64,000 nt of DNA, taken from the NCBI GenBank assembly GCA_003165465.1, contig PLUM01000036.1, positions 1 to 64,000 on the forward strand, in the 5' to 3' direction. The notes below the pieces were generated by a model that did no database searches, was not told the DNA's origin, and saw nothing but the letters and a program-made list of their open reading frames with translations. The stretch's first letter is position 1, and each line of letters begins with the position of its first letter. The DNA comes from Acidobacteriota bacterium. Lineage in GTDB: Bacteria > Acidobacteriota > Terriglobia > Acidiferrales > UBA7541. The position numbers were made by a program, and so were the translations under genes. Positions 14,597 through 21,715 of the stretch are shown one piece after another.

Positions 14597-15448
14597 CTAG
14601 TCGCTGGCCGCGCTTTGCGAGCCGGCGGATTTGGGGACGCTGATGTAGCCGGTCACCTTGTCCTTGGCCACCGTGTTGACGACGAATTCCAGTGGGCGGC
14701 GATCCGTGCCCTGGTGGAAGAAGATCGGCTCGTTGACGGGCAGATTCTTCTTTTCGATGCGGGAATCGTTCACAATCAAGGCCACATTGTAACGATTCTT
14801 GTTGGTGTTGGTGCCGCGGAGTTCAACCATGAAGGCCCCCACCTTCTGGGGCTTGTTCTTGCTGTCGATGGTGAACTCGATGTACTCGCGCTCGCCGAGG
14901 CGGCGGAGCTGGTCCACATCTTCGTGATTGCGCGCGATCAGTGTGCCGAGTTCGCTGCGGGCCATTTTCAGGTCATTCTGCGTGCCAGAGAGGTCCGTGC
15001 GAACGCCCTCCACCTTGCCGTCGACGCTCTTGACGTCATCCGTGCTTGCCTTGGTGGCGAGCTGTGTCTTGGCGGCTTCATCGACTGCGGCAATCTTTTC
15101 CTGATCTTCTGTCCGAATGGTTTGGGCTTCTTCACGCGCCTTCTTTAGGTCGCCCTGAGTGAGGCGCAGCTTCTTGGTTACGACGGTCAGGTCGCTCTGA
15201 AAGCCGGCGCTGGTCGTATCCACCTGTGCCTGATGCTGCTGCAATTGGGCGATCTGCGTCGTGAAATCCTGTTGGACAGCCTTAACCTTGCTGTCGAACG
15301 CCTGCTGGACTTGCTGGGTCTGCGTCGAGGCATTGTGGGCCATCATGAGCCCAGCCAAAGCCACAACCCCAAGCACGGCCACCGCCGCGATAACCCATCC
15401 GGGTACGCCCTGGTTGATATGAGTTGAACGATCGATTTCTTCAGACAT
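14597..15448 (-). CDS. single-pass membrane protein with long coiled coil, unknown function
   Basis: The start at 15448 (MSEEIDRS) has GGGGGGTGG 7 nt upstream and gives 283 residues. A transmembrane helix lies at ~residues 18-38 (VIAAVAVLGVVALAGLMM). A Gln/Lys/Glu-rich coiled coil follows to ~residue 175, then a compact C-terminal domain of ~95 residues with beta-strand character (REYIEFTIDSKNKPQKVGAF, ending PLEFVVNTVAKDKVTGYISV). It is monocistronic, bounded by a strong terminator. No family with known function is recognised; a scaffold at the inner membrane is a guess. Confidence 0.7.
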   Translation of the reverse strand: MSEEIDRSTHINQGVPGWVIAAVAVLGVVALAGLMMAHNASTQTQQVQQAFDSKVKAVQQDFTTQIAQLQQHQAQVDTTSAGFQSDLTVVTKKLRLTQGDLKKAREEAQTIRTEDQEKIAAVDEAAKTQLATKASTDDVKSVDGKVEGVRTDLSGTQNDLKMARSELGTLIARNHEDVDQLRRLGEREYIEFTIDSKNKPQKVGAFMVELRGTNTNKNRYNVALIVNDSRIEKKNLPVNEPIFFHQGTDRRPLEFVVNTVAKDKVTGYISVPKSAGSQSAASD

Positions 15449-15756
15449 TGTGTTCCACCCCCCTTTTTTAACATTCCTGCCGCCTATGCAAGGTAGCACG
15501 CGGAGCACCAAGAGATTAGGCGGCCCGGCTATATATATCTAATTGAAAAAGAGGGGGATGCGTTTGGATGCTTTTGGGGTCGATTGGCCAGCCATGCAAA
15601 CTTTACGCACTTATGGAATTTCTGGATATTAGGTGGGCTGAACGGCCCTCAGCCTGCAAGGCAAGTTTGCGCGCTAGTTGCTGATTGGTATTGGACAGGC
15701 AATCTTCCCGCTTGATTGGCACCCGCCCGGTTAAAATTAGGCCTCCAGGAGGGACC
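15449..15756. other. divergent intergenic region
   Basis: About 308 nt separate the divergent starts at 15448 (minus) and 15757 (plus). AT-rich patches (for example TATATATATCTAATTG near 15531) suggest promoters for both sides, but no clear -35/-10 pair was identified. Confidence 0.35.
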
Positions 15757-16389
15757 ATGGACAGCCATCATGAGAAGCAGCAGTTGGAGATCCGGATCGC
15801 AAGGCTCGAGAGCCAAAATCGACGGTTCAAGCAGGGGGTACTCACGCTGCTTGTCGCCCTGGTTTCGGTGAGTTTGTTGGGGCAGACCAAGACGAAACAA
15901 AAAGCTGCGCCGAAACCTACGGCTGCGCCCGCAGCTGCGCGGACGCCGGATAAAATTGAAGCGGAAAGCTTTATCTTGAAGGACAGCAACGGCAAAGTCC
16001 GCGCGGAGCTGTCCATGACCGGCACGGGACCAGGCTTGAAGCTGCGCGATGAAAGCGGAGTCGCACTCGTGACGATCTCCTTGAACGATGGCAGCCCCCA
16101 AGGGCCTATGTTGCTCATGACGGACTCCCAGCGCCACGCGTCGGTCTCCATTAGCGTGCTGGATGGCATAGGCTCTCAATTGTCGCTGGTAGGAGCGCGC
16201 CCGGACATTCAGGCGCACATGGCTGTGGCCCCGTCGGGAACTTCGTTTGAAATGTCCGATTCCGCAGGCTTTACCACCAGCATTGGCAACGGAATGCAAT
16301 CGTCCAAGGGCAAGGGGATGAAGCAAACGACTGCCGCATCGATTTCCTTGTACGGCAAAGACCGCAAGCTGCTCTGGTCAACCCCATAA
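15757..16389 (+). CDS. membrane-anchored protein with coiled-coil start and beta-rich repeats, unknown function
   Basis: An AGGAGG box 6 nt before ATG 15757 sets the start, giving 210 residues. Residues ~3-25 are a short coiled coil (LEIRIARLESQNRRF), residues ~28-45 are a transmembrane segment, then an Ala/Pro/Lys linker, then a domain opening IEAESFILKDSNGKVRAELS followed by two or three related strands (GLKLRDESGVALVTISLNDG). The KDxxGKxRA motif is widespread in bacterial proteins of unknown role. It is divergent from the coiled-coil protein at 14597-15448. Confidence 0.65.
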   Translation: MDSHHEKQQLEIRIARLESQNRRFKQGVLTLLVALVSVSLLGQTKTKQKAAPKPTAAPAAARTPDKIEAESFILKDSNGKVRAELSMTGTGPGLKLRDESGVALVTISLNDGSPQGPMLLMTDSQRHASVSISVLDGIGSQLSLVGARPDIQAHMAVAPSGTSFEMSDSAGFTTSIGNGMQSSKGKGMKQTTAASISLYGKDRKLLWSTP

Positions 16390-16402
16390 GCAGGGTGTTT
16401 TT

Positions 16403-16523
16403 GGGTGCCCCATCCTTGCGGTTTTCGCAAGGGTGGGCTCCCGCTTTGGATTTCCATGCTACTACCGCAAGGATGACACGGACAAAGACCCGCCCTTCCC
16501 AAAACGAAGGACGGGGGCACCCA
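16403..16523. repeat. palindromic repeat family E, two-armed copy
   Basis: One arm reads GGGTGCCCCATCCTTGCGGT then TTTCGCAAGGGTGGGC, and the other GCCCGCCCTTCCCAAAACGA then AGGACGGGGGCACCC. Single-arm relatives lie at 36311-36355 and 50868-50912. The rest of the 190-nt gap shows nothing further. Confidence 0.7.
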
Positions 16524-16582
16524 GATGGGACACAGTCCATCAGCCGCCAAGAACTAAAAAAACGTTCCCCCTCGGACCAGAC

Positions 16583-17335
16583 CTACTTTTTTGTTTTCTT
16601 GTCCGGAAAGGGGATGAATTTGTAGCCGAGCCCCCGCACGGTCAGGAGGTGGCGGGGATTGGATGGCTCGTCCTCGATATATTTTCTGAGGCGCACGATG
16701 AAATTGTCGATGGCGCGCGTGTCGGTATCTTCCTGCAGGTTCCACACATTTTCGAGGATTGCTTTTCGGGACACGGGATGTCCCGCGTTTTGGACCATGT
16801 AGCGGAGCAGCTCGGATTCCATGAGCGTGAGTTGCACGGTTTCCTTGCCGGCCTGCAATTGCAGGTTTTCGAAGTCGACGAGTTTGTCGCCGAATCGGAA
16901 TGCGTCGGGCGTGGTCGAGCCGCGTGTGGCGGATTTGGACGCGGGCTGCTGTGCGCCATGCTCCCAGGTTTTGCGCCGCAGCAGGCTTCCGACGCGAGCG
17001 ATGAGGATGGCGAGGTTAAACGGCTTGGGCAAATAATCGTCGGCGCCGGATTCAAATCCCTGCAACACGTCCTCGGGCCGCGAGCGCGCGGTGAGCATTA
17101 GCAGTGGAATATAATTTTTGGCCTCGCGCAAGGAGCGCGCCACGGTGAAGCCGTCTTTGCCCGGAAGCATGACGTCGAGCACCAGGGCGTCGAACGGTTC
17201 CTTGTGTTTCAAGAGGCGTTCGAGCGCCTCTTCGCCGTTGCCCAAGACCTGAACGGAATAGCCCTCCTGCTCCAGATTGAAGCGGAGTCCCTCGGCCAGG
17301 TGCGCTTCATCCTCCACCACCAGAATTCGCTTCAT
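16583..17335 (-). CDS. OmpR/PhoB-type response regulator
   Basis: The 250-residue protein has an N-terminal receiver domain (MKRILVVEDEAHLAEGL with the acidic pair, VLDVMLPGKDG with phospho-acceptor Asp ~54, LTAR, and KPFN with the conserved Lys). A linker (~residues 120-150) leads to a winged-helix DNA-binding domain (ending NFIVRLRKYIEDEPSNPRHL then LTVRGLGYKF). It pairs with the histidine kinase upstream: the kinase TGA overlaps this ATG. The signal sensed is unknown. Confidence 0.92.
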   Translation of the reverse strand: MKRILVVEDEAHLAEGLRFNLEQEGYSVQVLGNGEEALERLLKHKEPFDALVLDVMLPGKDGFTVARSLREAKNYIPLLMLTARSRPEDVLQGFESGADDYLPKPFNLAILIARVGSLLRRKTWEHGAQQPASKSATRGSTTPDAFRFGDKLVDFENLQLQAGKETVQLTLMESELLRYMVQNAGHPVSRKAILENVWNLQEDTDTRAIDNFIVRLRKYIEDEPSNPRHLLTVRGLGYKFIPFPDKKTKK

Positions 17336-18237
17336 ACGGAGTAAACCCTCGGGAGCCGCAGTGTGAACGTGCTCCCGCGCCCCGCGCCCTCGCTTTCGGC
17401 GAACGCATCGCCTCCATGCCGCCGCGCGATGGTGCGCACGATGAACAGGCCGAGGCCCGTCCCTTTGACGCGGCCGGTGGCGGAGCTGGCCACGCGGTAG
17501 AACCGTTTGAAGATGCGCTTCAGCTCGGGATGCGGAATGCCGACGCCTTTGTCCCGCACGCGCAATAAAATCGTGTCGATGTTGGGAGTCAGCAGATCGA
17601 TTTCAATTTCTTTTTTCTCGCCGGAATATTTCACGGCGTTCTCAACCAAATTGAAGACGGCGGTGCGCAATTCCTGGGGATTGCCGCGAAGATAGATTTT
17701 TTCGTCCGTGGGGCCGGTAAAGTGCAACACCTCGGGAGGGAAATGATGGCGCAGCCGCGCGAGTTCCACGGTTTCGACCACGATCTCGGAGAAATCGACG
17801 CGCTCCCAATTTTTTTTGCCGCTGGCCTGGCGCGCCTCGCCGGCTTTCAAGATTTGCTCGACCGTGCCCAGAAGCCGGTCGGTATCCTCGAGCATGATTC
17901 GATAGAAGTCGCGCTGCTTCGCCTCGGTCAGTTGCCGGCTCTGGAGCGTTTCGAGGTACAGGCGGATCGAGGCGATCGGAGTTTTGAGTTCGTGGGTGAC
18001 GGCGTTGAGAAAACTATCCTGCTGCTCGTTCTTGTGAATTTCGCGCACCAGGAAAACCGTGTAGACCACGAGGCCCGCGATGATCAGGGTGAAAAAGGTG
18101 ATGCCGAGGACCAGGGGAACGACTTCGCGCCAGTTGAGGACAATCCAGGTGACGTTCAGCGCCAGCGCCAGTCCAACGAGGCAAGCGCCCAGCGTGATGA
18201 AAAACGCGATTTTTTTGGCTCGTCTGGTTATGTGCAT
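17332..18237 (-). CDS. sensor histidine kinase
   Basis: From ATG 18237 the protein has 301 residues. Two transmembrane helices (~residues 8-30 and 40-62) have almost no periplasmic loop, so the signal is probably sensed in the membrane or by a partner. The HisKA domain carries AVTHELKTPIASIRLYLETL with the phosphorylated His, and the ATPase domain carries the N box (NLVENAVKYSG), the G1 box (RDKGVGIP) and the G2 box (GTGLGLFIV). It overlaps the response regulator gene by ATGA and is upstream in the operon. Confidence 0.92.
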   Translation of the reverse strand: MHITRRAKKIAFFITLGACLVGLALALNVTWIVLNWREVVPLVLGITFFTLIIAGLVVYTVFLVREIHKNEQQDSFLNAVTHELKTPIASIRLYLETLQSRQLTEAKQRDFYRIMLEDTDRLLGTVEQILKAGEARQASGKKNWERVDFSEIVVETVELARLRHHFPPEVLHFTGPTDEKIYLRGNPQELRTAVFNLVENAVKYSGEKKEIEIDLLTPNIDTILLRVRDKGVGIPHPELKRIFKRFYRVASSATGRVKGTGLGLFIVRTIARRHGGDAFAESEGAGRGSTFTLRLPRVYSV

Positions 18238-18275
18238 CGTGGGTCCCTGCACAGCATACTAAACAAGTGGCTCGC

Positions 18276-18306
18276 AAAAAAGAACCGCGGGGCGAGGGCC
18301 CCGCGG
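18276..18306 (-). terminator. Rho-independent terminator of the desaturase gene
   Basis: The 9-bp perfect stem CCGCGGGGC/GCCCCGCGG with GAGG loop (18285-18306) is followed on the minus strand by TTCTTTTTTG. It lies 140 nt past the desaturase stop. Confidence 0.8.
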
Positions 18307-18367
18307 CGGGAACGATTAGGTGTGGGTTTCTTTTGGGTTTGAGCTGAGAACGGTTGGGTTGCCTGGT

Positions 18368-18402
18368 GGAAAACCCCCGCCTCTGAAGAGGGGGGCTACA
18401 GC
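18368..18402. repeat. palindromic repeat family G, single arm
   Basis: GAAAACCCCCGCCTCTGAAG then AGGGGGGCTACAG resembles the right arm of the element at 44102-44172 in inverted orientation. It lies between the desaturase stop and its terminator. Confidence 0.55.
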
Positions 18403-18447
18403 AATTTGCCGTGTCGCAGCCCGGTTTTTTTCTGCGTTCGAGAGCTT

Positions 18448-19353
18448 CTAGTCTCCGGCTTCTTGCGGGACTACGTCCGGCTCGATGGACGCGAACGAAT
18501 CGCCGGGGTTCAGTACTTTGGCGCGTCCGAGGTTTGGCAGGGAAACATCCCAGGCCAGGCCAAGCGAGCGCAGCGCACAGATCCCGTACCAGTTCATGTC
18601 GACTTCATACCAGGTGAAACCATGACGCGCGGATTGTGGGATGGCGTGGTGGTTGTTGTGCCAGCCTTCGCCAAATGTCAGCATCGCGATCAAGAAGCTG
18701 TTTCGCGAGGTGTCCGTGGTCAGGAAGCGCCGCGATCCCCACATGTGCGTGGCGGAGTTCACCAGCCAAGTGGAGTGGAGGCCAAACACGGTGCGGAAAA
18801 ACATGCCCCAGAGCAAGTAAGGCAGGCCGCCAAAAACGAGCAGGAGAACGCCGACGACGACTTGAGGAATCCAATGCCACTCGCTGATCCAGACGTGAAA
18901 TTTGTCCTTGCGCAGATCGGGGACGTAAGGTAGCAGGGAATCCAGTTTGTTGTGCATGGCCTTGCCCGTCAGTATCCAGCCCATGTGTGACCAGAAGCCA
19001 CCGTCGCGAGGAGAATGCGGATCGCCGTCCTTATCCGAATTTTGGTGATGAATGCGGTGCGTGGCGACCCAGAAAATCGGTCCGCCTTCGAGGGCGAGCG
19101 TCGCGCAGATCGTCAGGAAATACTCGACCCATTTCGGCGTCTTGTAGCTGCGATGCGTCAGCAGACGGTGATAGGACATGCCAATTCCCAGGCTGCCCGA
19201 AATCCACCAGAGCAGGGCTGCAACCAAAACCGGCTTCCAGGAAAAAAAGAAGAGCGCGGCTACCGCGCCAATGTGAAATACGACCATGAAAAAGGTCGTA
19301 ACCCAATTCACAGGCCGAGTAAATGTCTTGTCGCGTTTTCCGTCGATGGCCAT
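18448..19353 (-). CDS. membrane acyl-CoA/fatty-acid delta-9 desaturase-like protein
   Basis: The start MAIDGKRDK at 19353 gives 301 residues. Transmembrane segments alternate with the three histidine boxes of the di-iron desaturase family: HRLLTHRS (HxxxxH), HRIHHQNSD (HxxHH) and HNNHHAIP (HxxHH). The order and spacing match stearoyl-CoA/delta-9 desaturases, which introduce a double bond into saturated acyl chains with O2 and reducing power and so tune membrane fluidity. It is a single gene with its own terminator. The exact acyl carrier (CoA, ACP or lipid-bound) cannot be told. Confidence 0.9.
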   Translation of the reverse strand: MAIDGKRDKTFTRPVNWVTTFFMVVFHIGAVAALFFFSWKPVLVAALLWWISGSLGIGMSYHRLLTHRSYKTPKWVEYFLTICATLALEGGPIFWVATHRIHHQNSDKDGDPHSPRDGGFWSHMGWILTGKAMHNKLDSLLPYVPDLRKDKFHVWISEWHWIPQVVVGVLLLVFGGLPYLLWGMFFRTVFGLHSTWLVNSATHMWGSRRFLTTDTSRNSFLIAMLTFGEGWHNNHHAIPQSARHGFTWYEVDMNWYGICALRSLGLAWDVSLPNLGRAKVLNPGDSFASIEPDVVPQEAGD

Positions 19354-19512
19354 AGCCCGTTCCCCTTTTTCAGCGGCACATTGTTTCGATTGATTTATTT
19401 GTGCTGGTTGTAGTGTTTGCACCCATTACCGCCTGAATCGAAAGTAGCATGCGGGTGTGAAATGCTTTGTAATACTTGTGTAATTCCCGATTTGTGAGGG
19501 CGAGATGTTAAC

Positions 19513-19542
19513 CGTAGGGGCACGGCATGCCGTGCCCCTACG
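19513..19542. repeat. palindrome family C, copy 1 (perfect 30 bp)
   Basis: CGTAGGGGCACGGCA joined to its exact reverse complement TGCCGTGCCCCTACG. Further copies are at 21591-21618 and 41846-41880. Copies 1 and 2 bracket the PQQ dehydrogenase gene. Confidence 0.92.
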
Positions 19543-19604
19543 GCAGAGCGACCATGCGGAAGCGGCACGCGCAAGAGAGAGAGTTTCGGTCTGTCGGTCT
19601 TGCC

Positions 19605-19633
19605 TTGACACAGGGCGCGGGCTGGCCTAACGT
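19605..19633 (+). promoter_or_regulatory. sigma-70-type promoter for the PQQ dehydrogenase
   Basis: TTGACA (19605-19610), a 17-nt spacer and TAACGT (19628-19633) lie ~70 nt upstream of the preferred start. The -35 is perfect and the -10 is a 4/6 match. Confidence 0.5.
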
Positions 19634-19704
19634 CTGAGAAATCTCAGTTTGATTTGAGCGAGAAGCTGAAATCCCAGGTGTTGCGTAAACGAAAGGACTC
19701 CGTT

Positions 19705-21558
19705 TTGAAGCGAACACTTCCACTGGTTTGGTCGATGGTCATGTTGATACTGCTTTCGATGTCCGGCGCGGCCGCCGCGCAGGAAAAAGCGCAGCCCAAG
19801 GGCTGGGTGGCGGCGCAAGTTCTATTCGAGAAAAACTGCTCGACCTGCCACGGCAACGCTAATTCCGAGGTGCGCGCGCCGACCCGAGAAACGCTGATGA
19901 AGCTGTCTCCGGAAGCGATTTACGCGGCGCTGACCAGCGGCCCCATGAGCGTCCAGTCCAAGGATCTGACCGACGACCAGAAGCGCCTGATCGCCCAGCA
20001 TCTCGGCGGGCGGCCTTTCGGCGCGGTGGGAGCGGGCGACGCGAAGGCGATGTCCAACCGCTGCGCGGCGAACCCTCCGATGAGCGATCCCACGGCCGGC
20101 GCTTACTGGAATGGCTGGAGCAATGACGCGATCAACACGCGCTTCCAGGCCGCGCAGTCCGCGGGGCTGAGTGCGGAGCAGGTCCCACATTTGAAGCTGA
20201 AGTGGGCGTTCGGTTTTCCGTACGCCACCGAAATGTACAGCCAGCCGACAGTCGTGAGTGGGCGCATCTTTATCGGCGGCGACACGGGCTATGTCTATTC
20301 GCTCGACGCCGCAACGGGATGCGTGTACTGGTCATTCCTCGCGCAGGCCGGAGTGCGCACCGCGCCGAGCATTGGCGCGGTGAAGACGCATGGCGCGGCG
20401 AAGTATGCGGTCTACTTCGGCGACCAGCGCGCGAACGAGTATGCGCTGGATGCGGCGACCGGCGAATTGCTGTGGAAGCAGAGCGTCGAGGATCATCCGC
20501 TTTCGCGAATCGTGGGTGCCCCGAAACTTTACAACGGAAAATTGTACGTTCCCGTTTCGTCCGGCGAGGAGGGCATTTCGTCGAGCCTCGGCTATCCGTG
20601 CTGCACGTTTCGCGGCAGCGTCTCGGCGCTGGACGCGGAAACCGGCAAGCCCATCTGGAAGACCTACACGATTCCCGAAGCTCCCGTGCCGATGAAGAAA
20701 AATTCCGCAGGCACGCAAATGTACGGCCCGGCGGGCGCGGCGGTGTGGAATTCTCCGACGATTGACGTGAAGCGCAACGCGCTCTACGTCGGCACGGGAG
20801 ACGCCTACACCGAGCCTGCGGCGAAAACCTCCGACGCGATTGTCGCACTGGATCTCGATACCGGGAAAATGTTGTGGTCCTTCCAGGACATCAAGAACGA
20901 TTCGTGGATGGTGGGCTGCAATCCAAAAAGCAAAGTAGGAAACTGCCCGGACGAGCTTGGACCGGATTACGACTTCTCTGTTTCTCCCATACTGCGGACG
21001 CTTTCCAACGGGCGGCAATACCTTGTGGTGTCGGGAAAGAGCGGCTATGTGCTGGCGCTCGATCCGGATAAGAAAGGCGCGGTGTTGTGGAAGACGGCGC
21101 TGTTCGAGAAGCCGCCATTTTATTCGGGACTGATTGTTTTTGGCGGAGCGTCCGACGAGCAGAACGCGTATTTTGCGCTGAACCAGGTTGGCGGCGTTGC
21201 CGCGGTCGATATGGTGACGGGAGAGCGCAAGTGGTTTACGCCGCTGGCTCCGGCCGACATTCCGGGAGAGCCGCCACGTGCGGGGCAATCCGCGGCCGTG
21301 ACGGCGATTCCCGGCGTGGTGTTTTCGGGAGCGTGGGATGGCCGGCTGCGCGCGGTCAACACGGCGAATGGCAGCGTGATCTGGGAATACAACACGGTCC
21401 GCGACTACACGACGGTGAACGGCGTGGTGGGCAAGGGCGGATCGATGGGAGCGCCCGGTCCAACCGTGGTGGGCGGCATGTTATACGTGGGCTCGGGATA
21501 CGTTGGAGTGAGCAATGGATTGCCGGGCAACGTGCTCCTGGCATTTTCGGCGGAGTAG
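19705..21558 (+). CDS. cytochrome c / PQQ-repeat quinoprotein dehydrogenase (polyvinyl-alcohol dehydrogenase-like)
   Basis: The 617-residue exported protein begins with a signal peptide (KRTLPLVWSMVMLILLSMSG) and a small cytochrome c domain (FEKNCSTCHGNA, heme CxxCH). From ~residue 115 an eight-bladed PQQ propeller follows, with repeated motifs such as GDTGYVYSLDAATGCVYWSF and DLDTGKMLWSFQD. The arrangement matches polyvinyl-alcohol dehydrogenase (cytochrome) homologues, periplasmic alcohol oxidases; the true substrate is unknown. I prefer the TTG at 19705 (AAAGGA 7 nt upstream, ideal signal peptide) over TTG 19654, which adds 17 polar residues. A promoter lies upstream and family C palindromes flank the gene. 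Confidence 0.83.
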   Translation: MKRTLPLVWSMVMLILLSMSGAAAAQEKAQPKGWVAAQVLFEKNCSTCHGNANSEVRAPTRETLMKLSPEAIYAALTSGPMSVQSKDLTDDQKRLIAQHLGGRPFGAVGAGDAKAMSNRCAANPPMSDPTAGAYWNGWSNDAINTRFQAAQSAGLSAEQVPHLKLKWAFGFPYATEMYSQPTVVSGRIFIGGDTGYVYSLDAATGCVYWSFLAQAGVRTAPSIGAVKTHGAAKYAVYFGDQRANEYALDAATGELLWKQSVEDHPLSRIVGAPKLYNGKLYVPVSSGEEGISSSLGYPCCTFRGSVSALDAETGKPIWKTYTIPEAPVPMKKNSAGTQMYGPAGAAVWNSPTIDVKRNALYVGTGDAYTEPAAKTSDAIVALDLDTGKMLWSFQDIKNDSWMVGCNPKSKVGNCPDELGPDYDFSVSPILRTLSNGRQYLVVSGKSGYVLALDPDKKGAVLWKTALFEKPPFYSGLIVFGGASDEQNAYFALNQVGGVAAVDMVTGERKWFTPLAPADIPGEPPRAGQSAAVTAIPGVVFSGAWDGRLRAVNTANGSVIWEYNTVRDYTTVNGVVGKGGSMGAPGPTVVGGMLYVGSGYVGVSNGLPGNVLLAFSAE

Positions 21559-21590
21559 TGGCGAATGAATGTGCGCGTTTTCGATCGGTT

Positions 21591-21618
21591 GTAGGCGCAC
21601 GGCATGCCGTGCCCCTAC
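21591..21618. repeat. palindrome family C, copy 2
   Basis: GTAGGCGCACGGCATGCCGT then GCCCCTAC: the 28-bp palindrome with one mismatched pair, 32 nt after the PQQ dehydrogenase stop. Confidence 0.85.
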
Positions 21619-21715
21619 AATCGACCCTTGAATCCCCGTTTCACGTAAGGCCAGGCTTCCGATTTCAGAGCGACGCGTTTTGCTTGTGAAAAAGGCAAGC
21701 GAGTGTTGTGGCGTT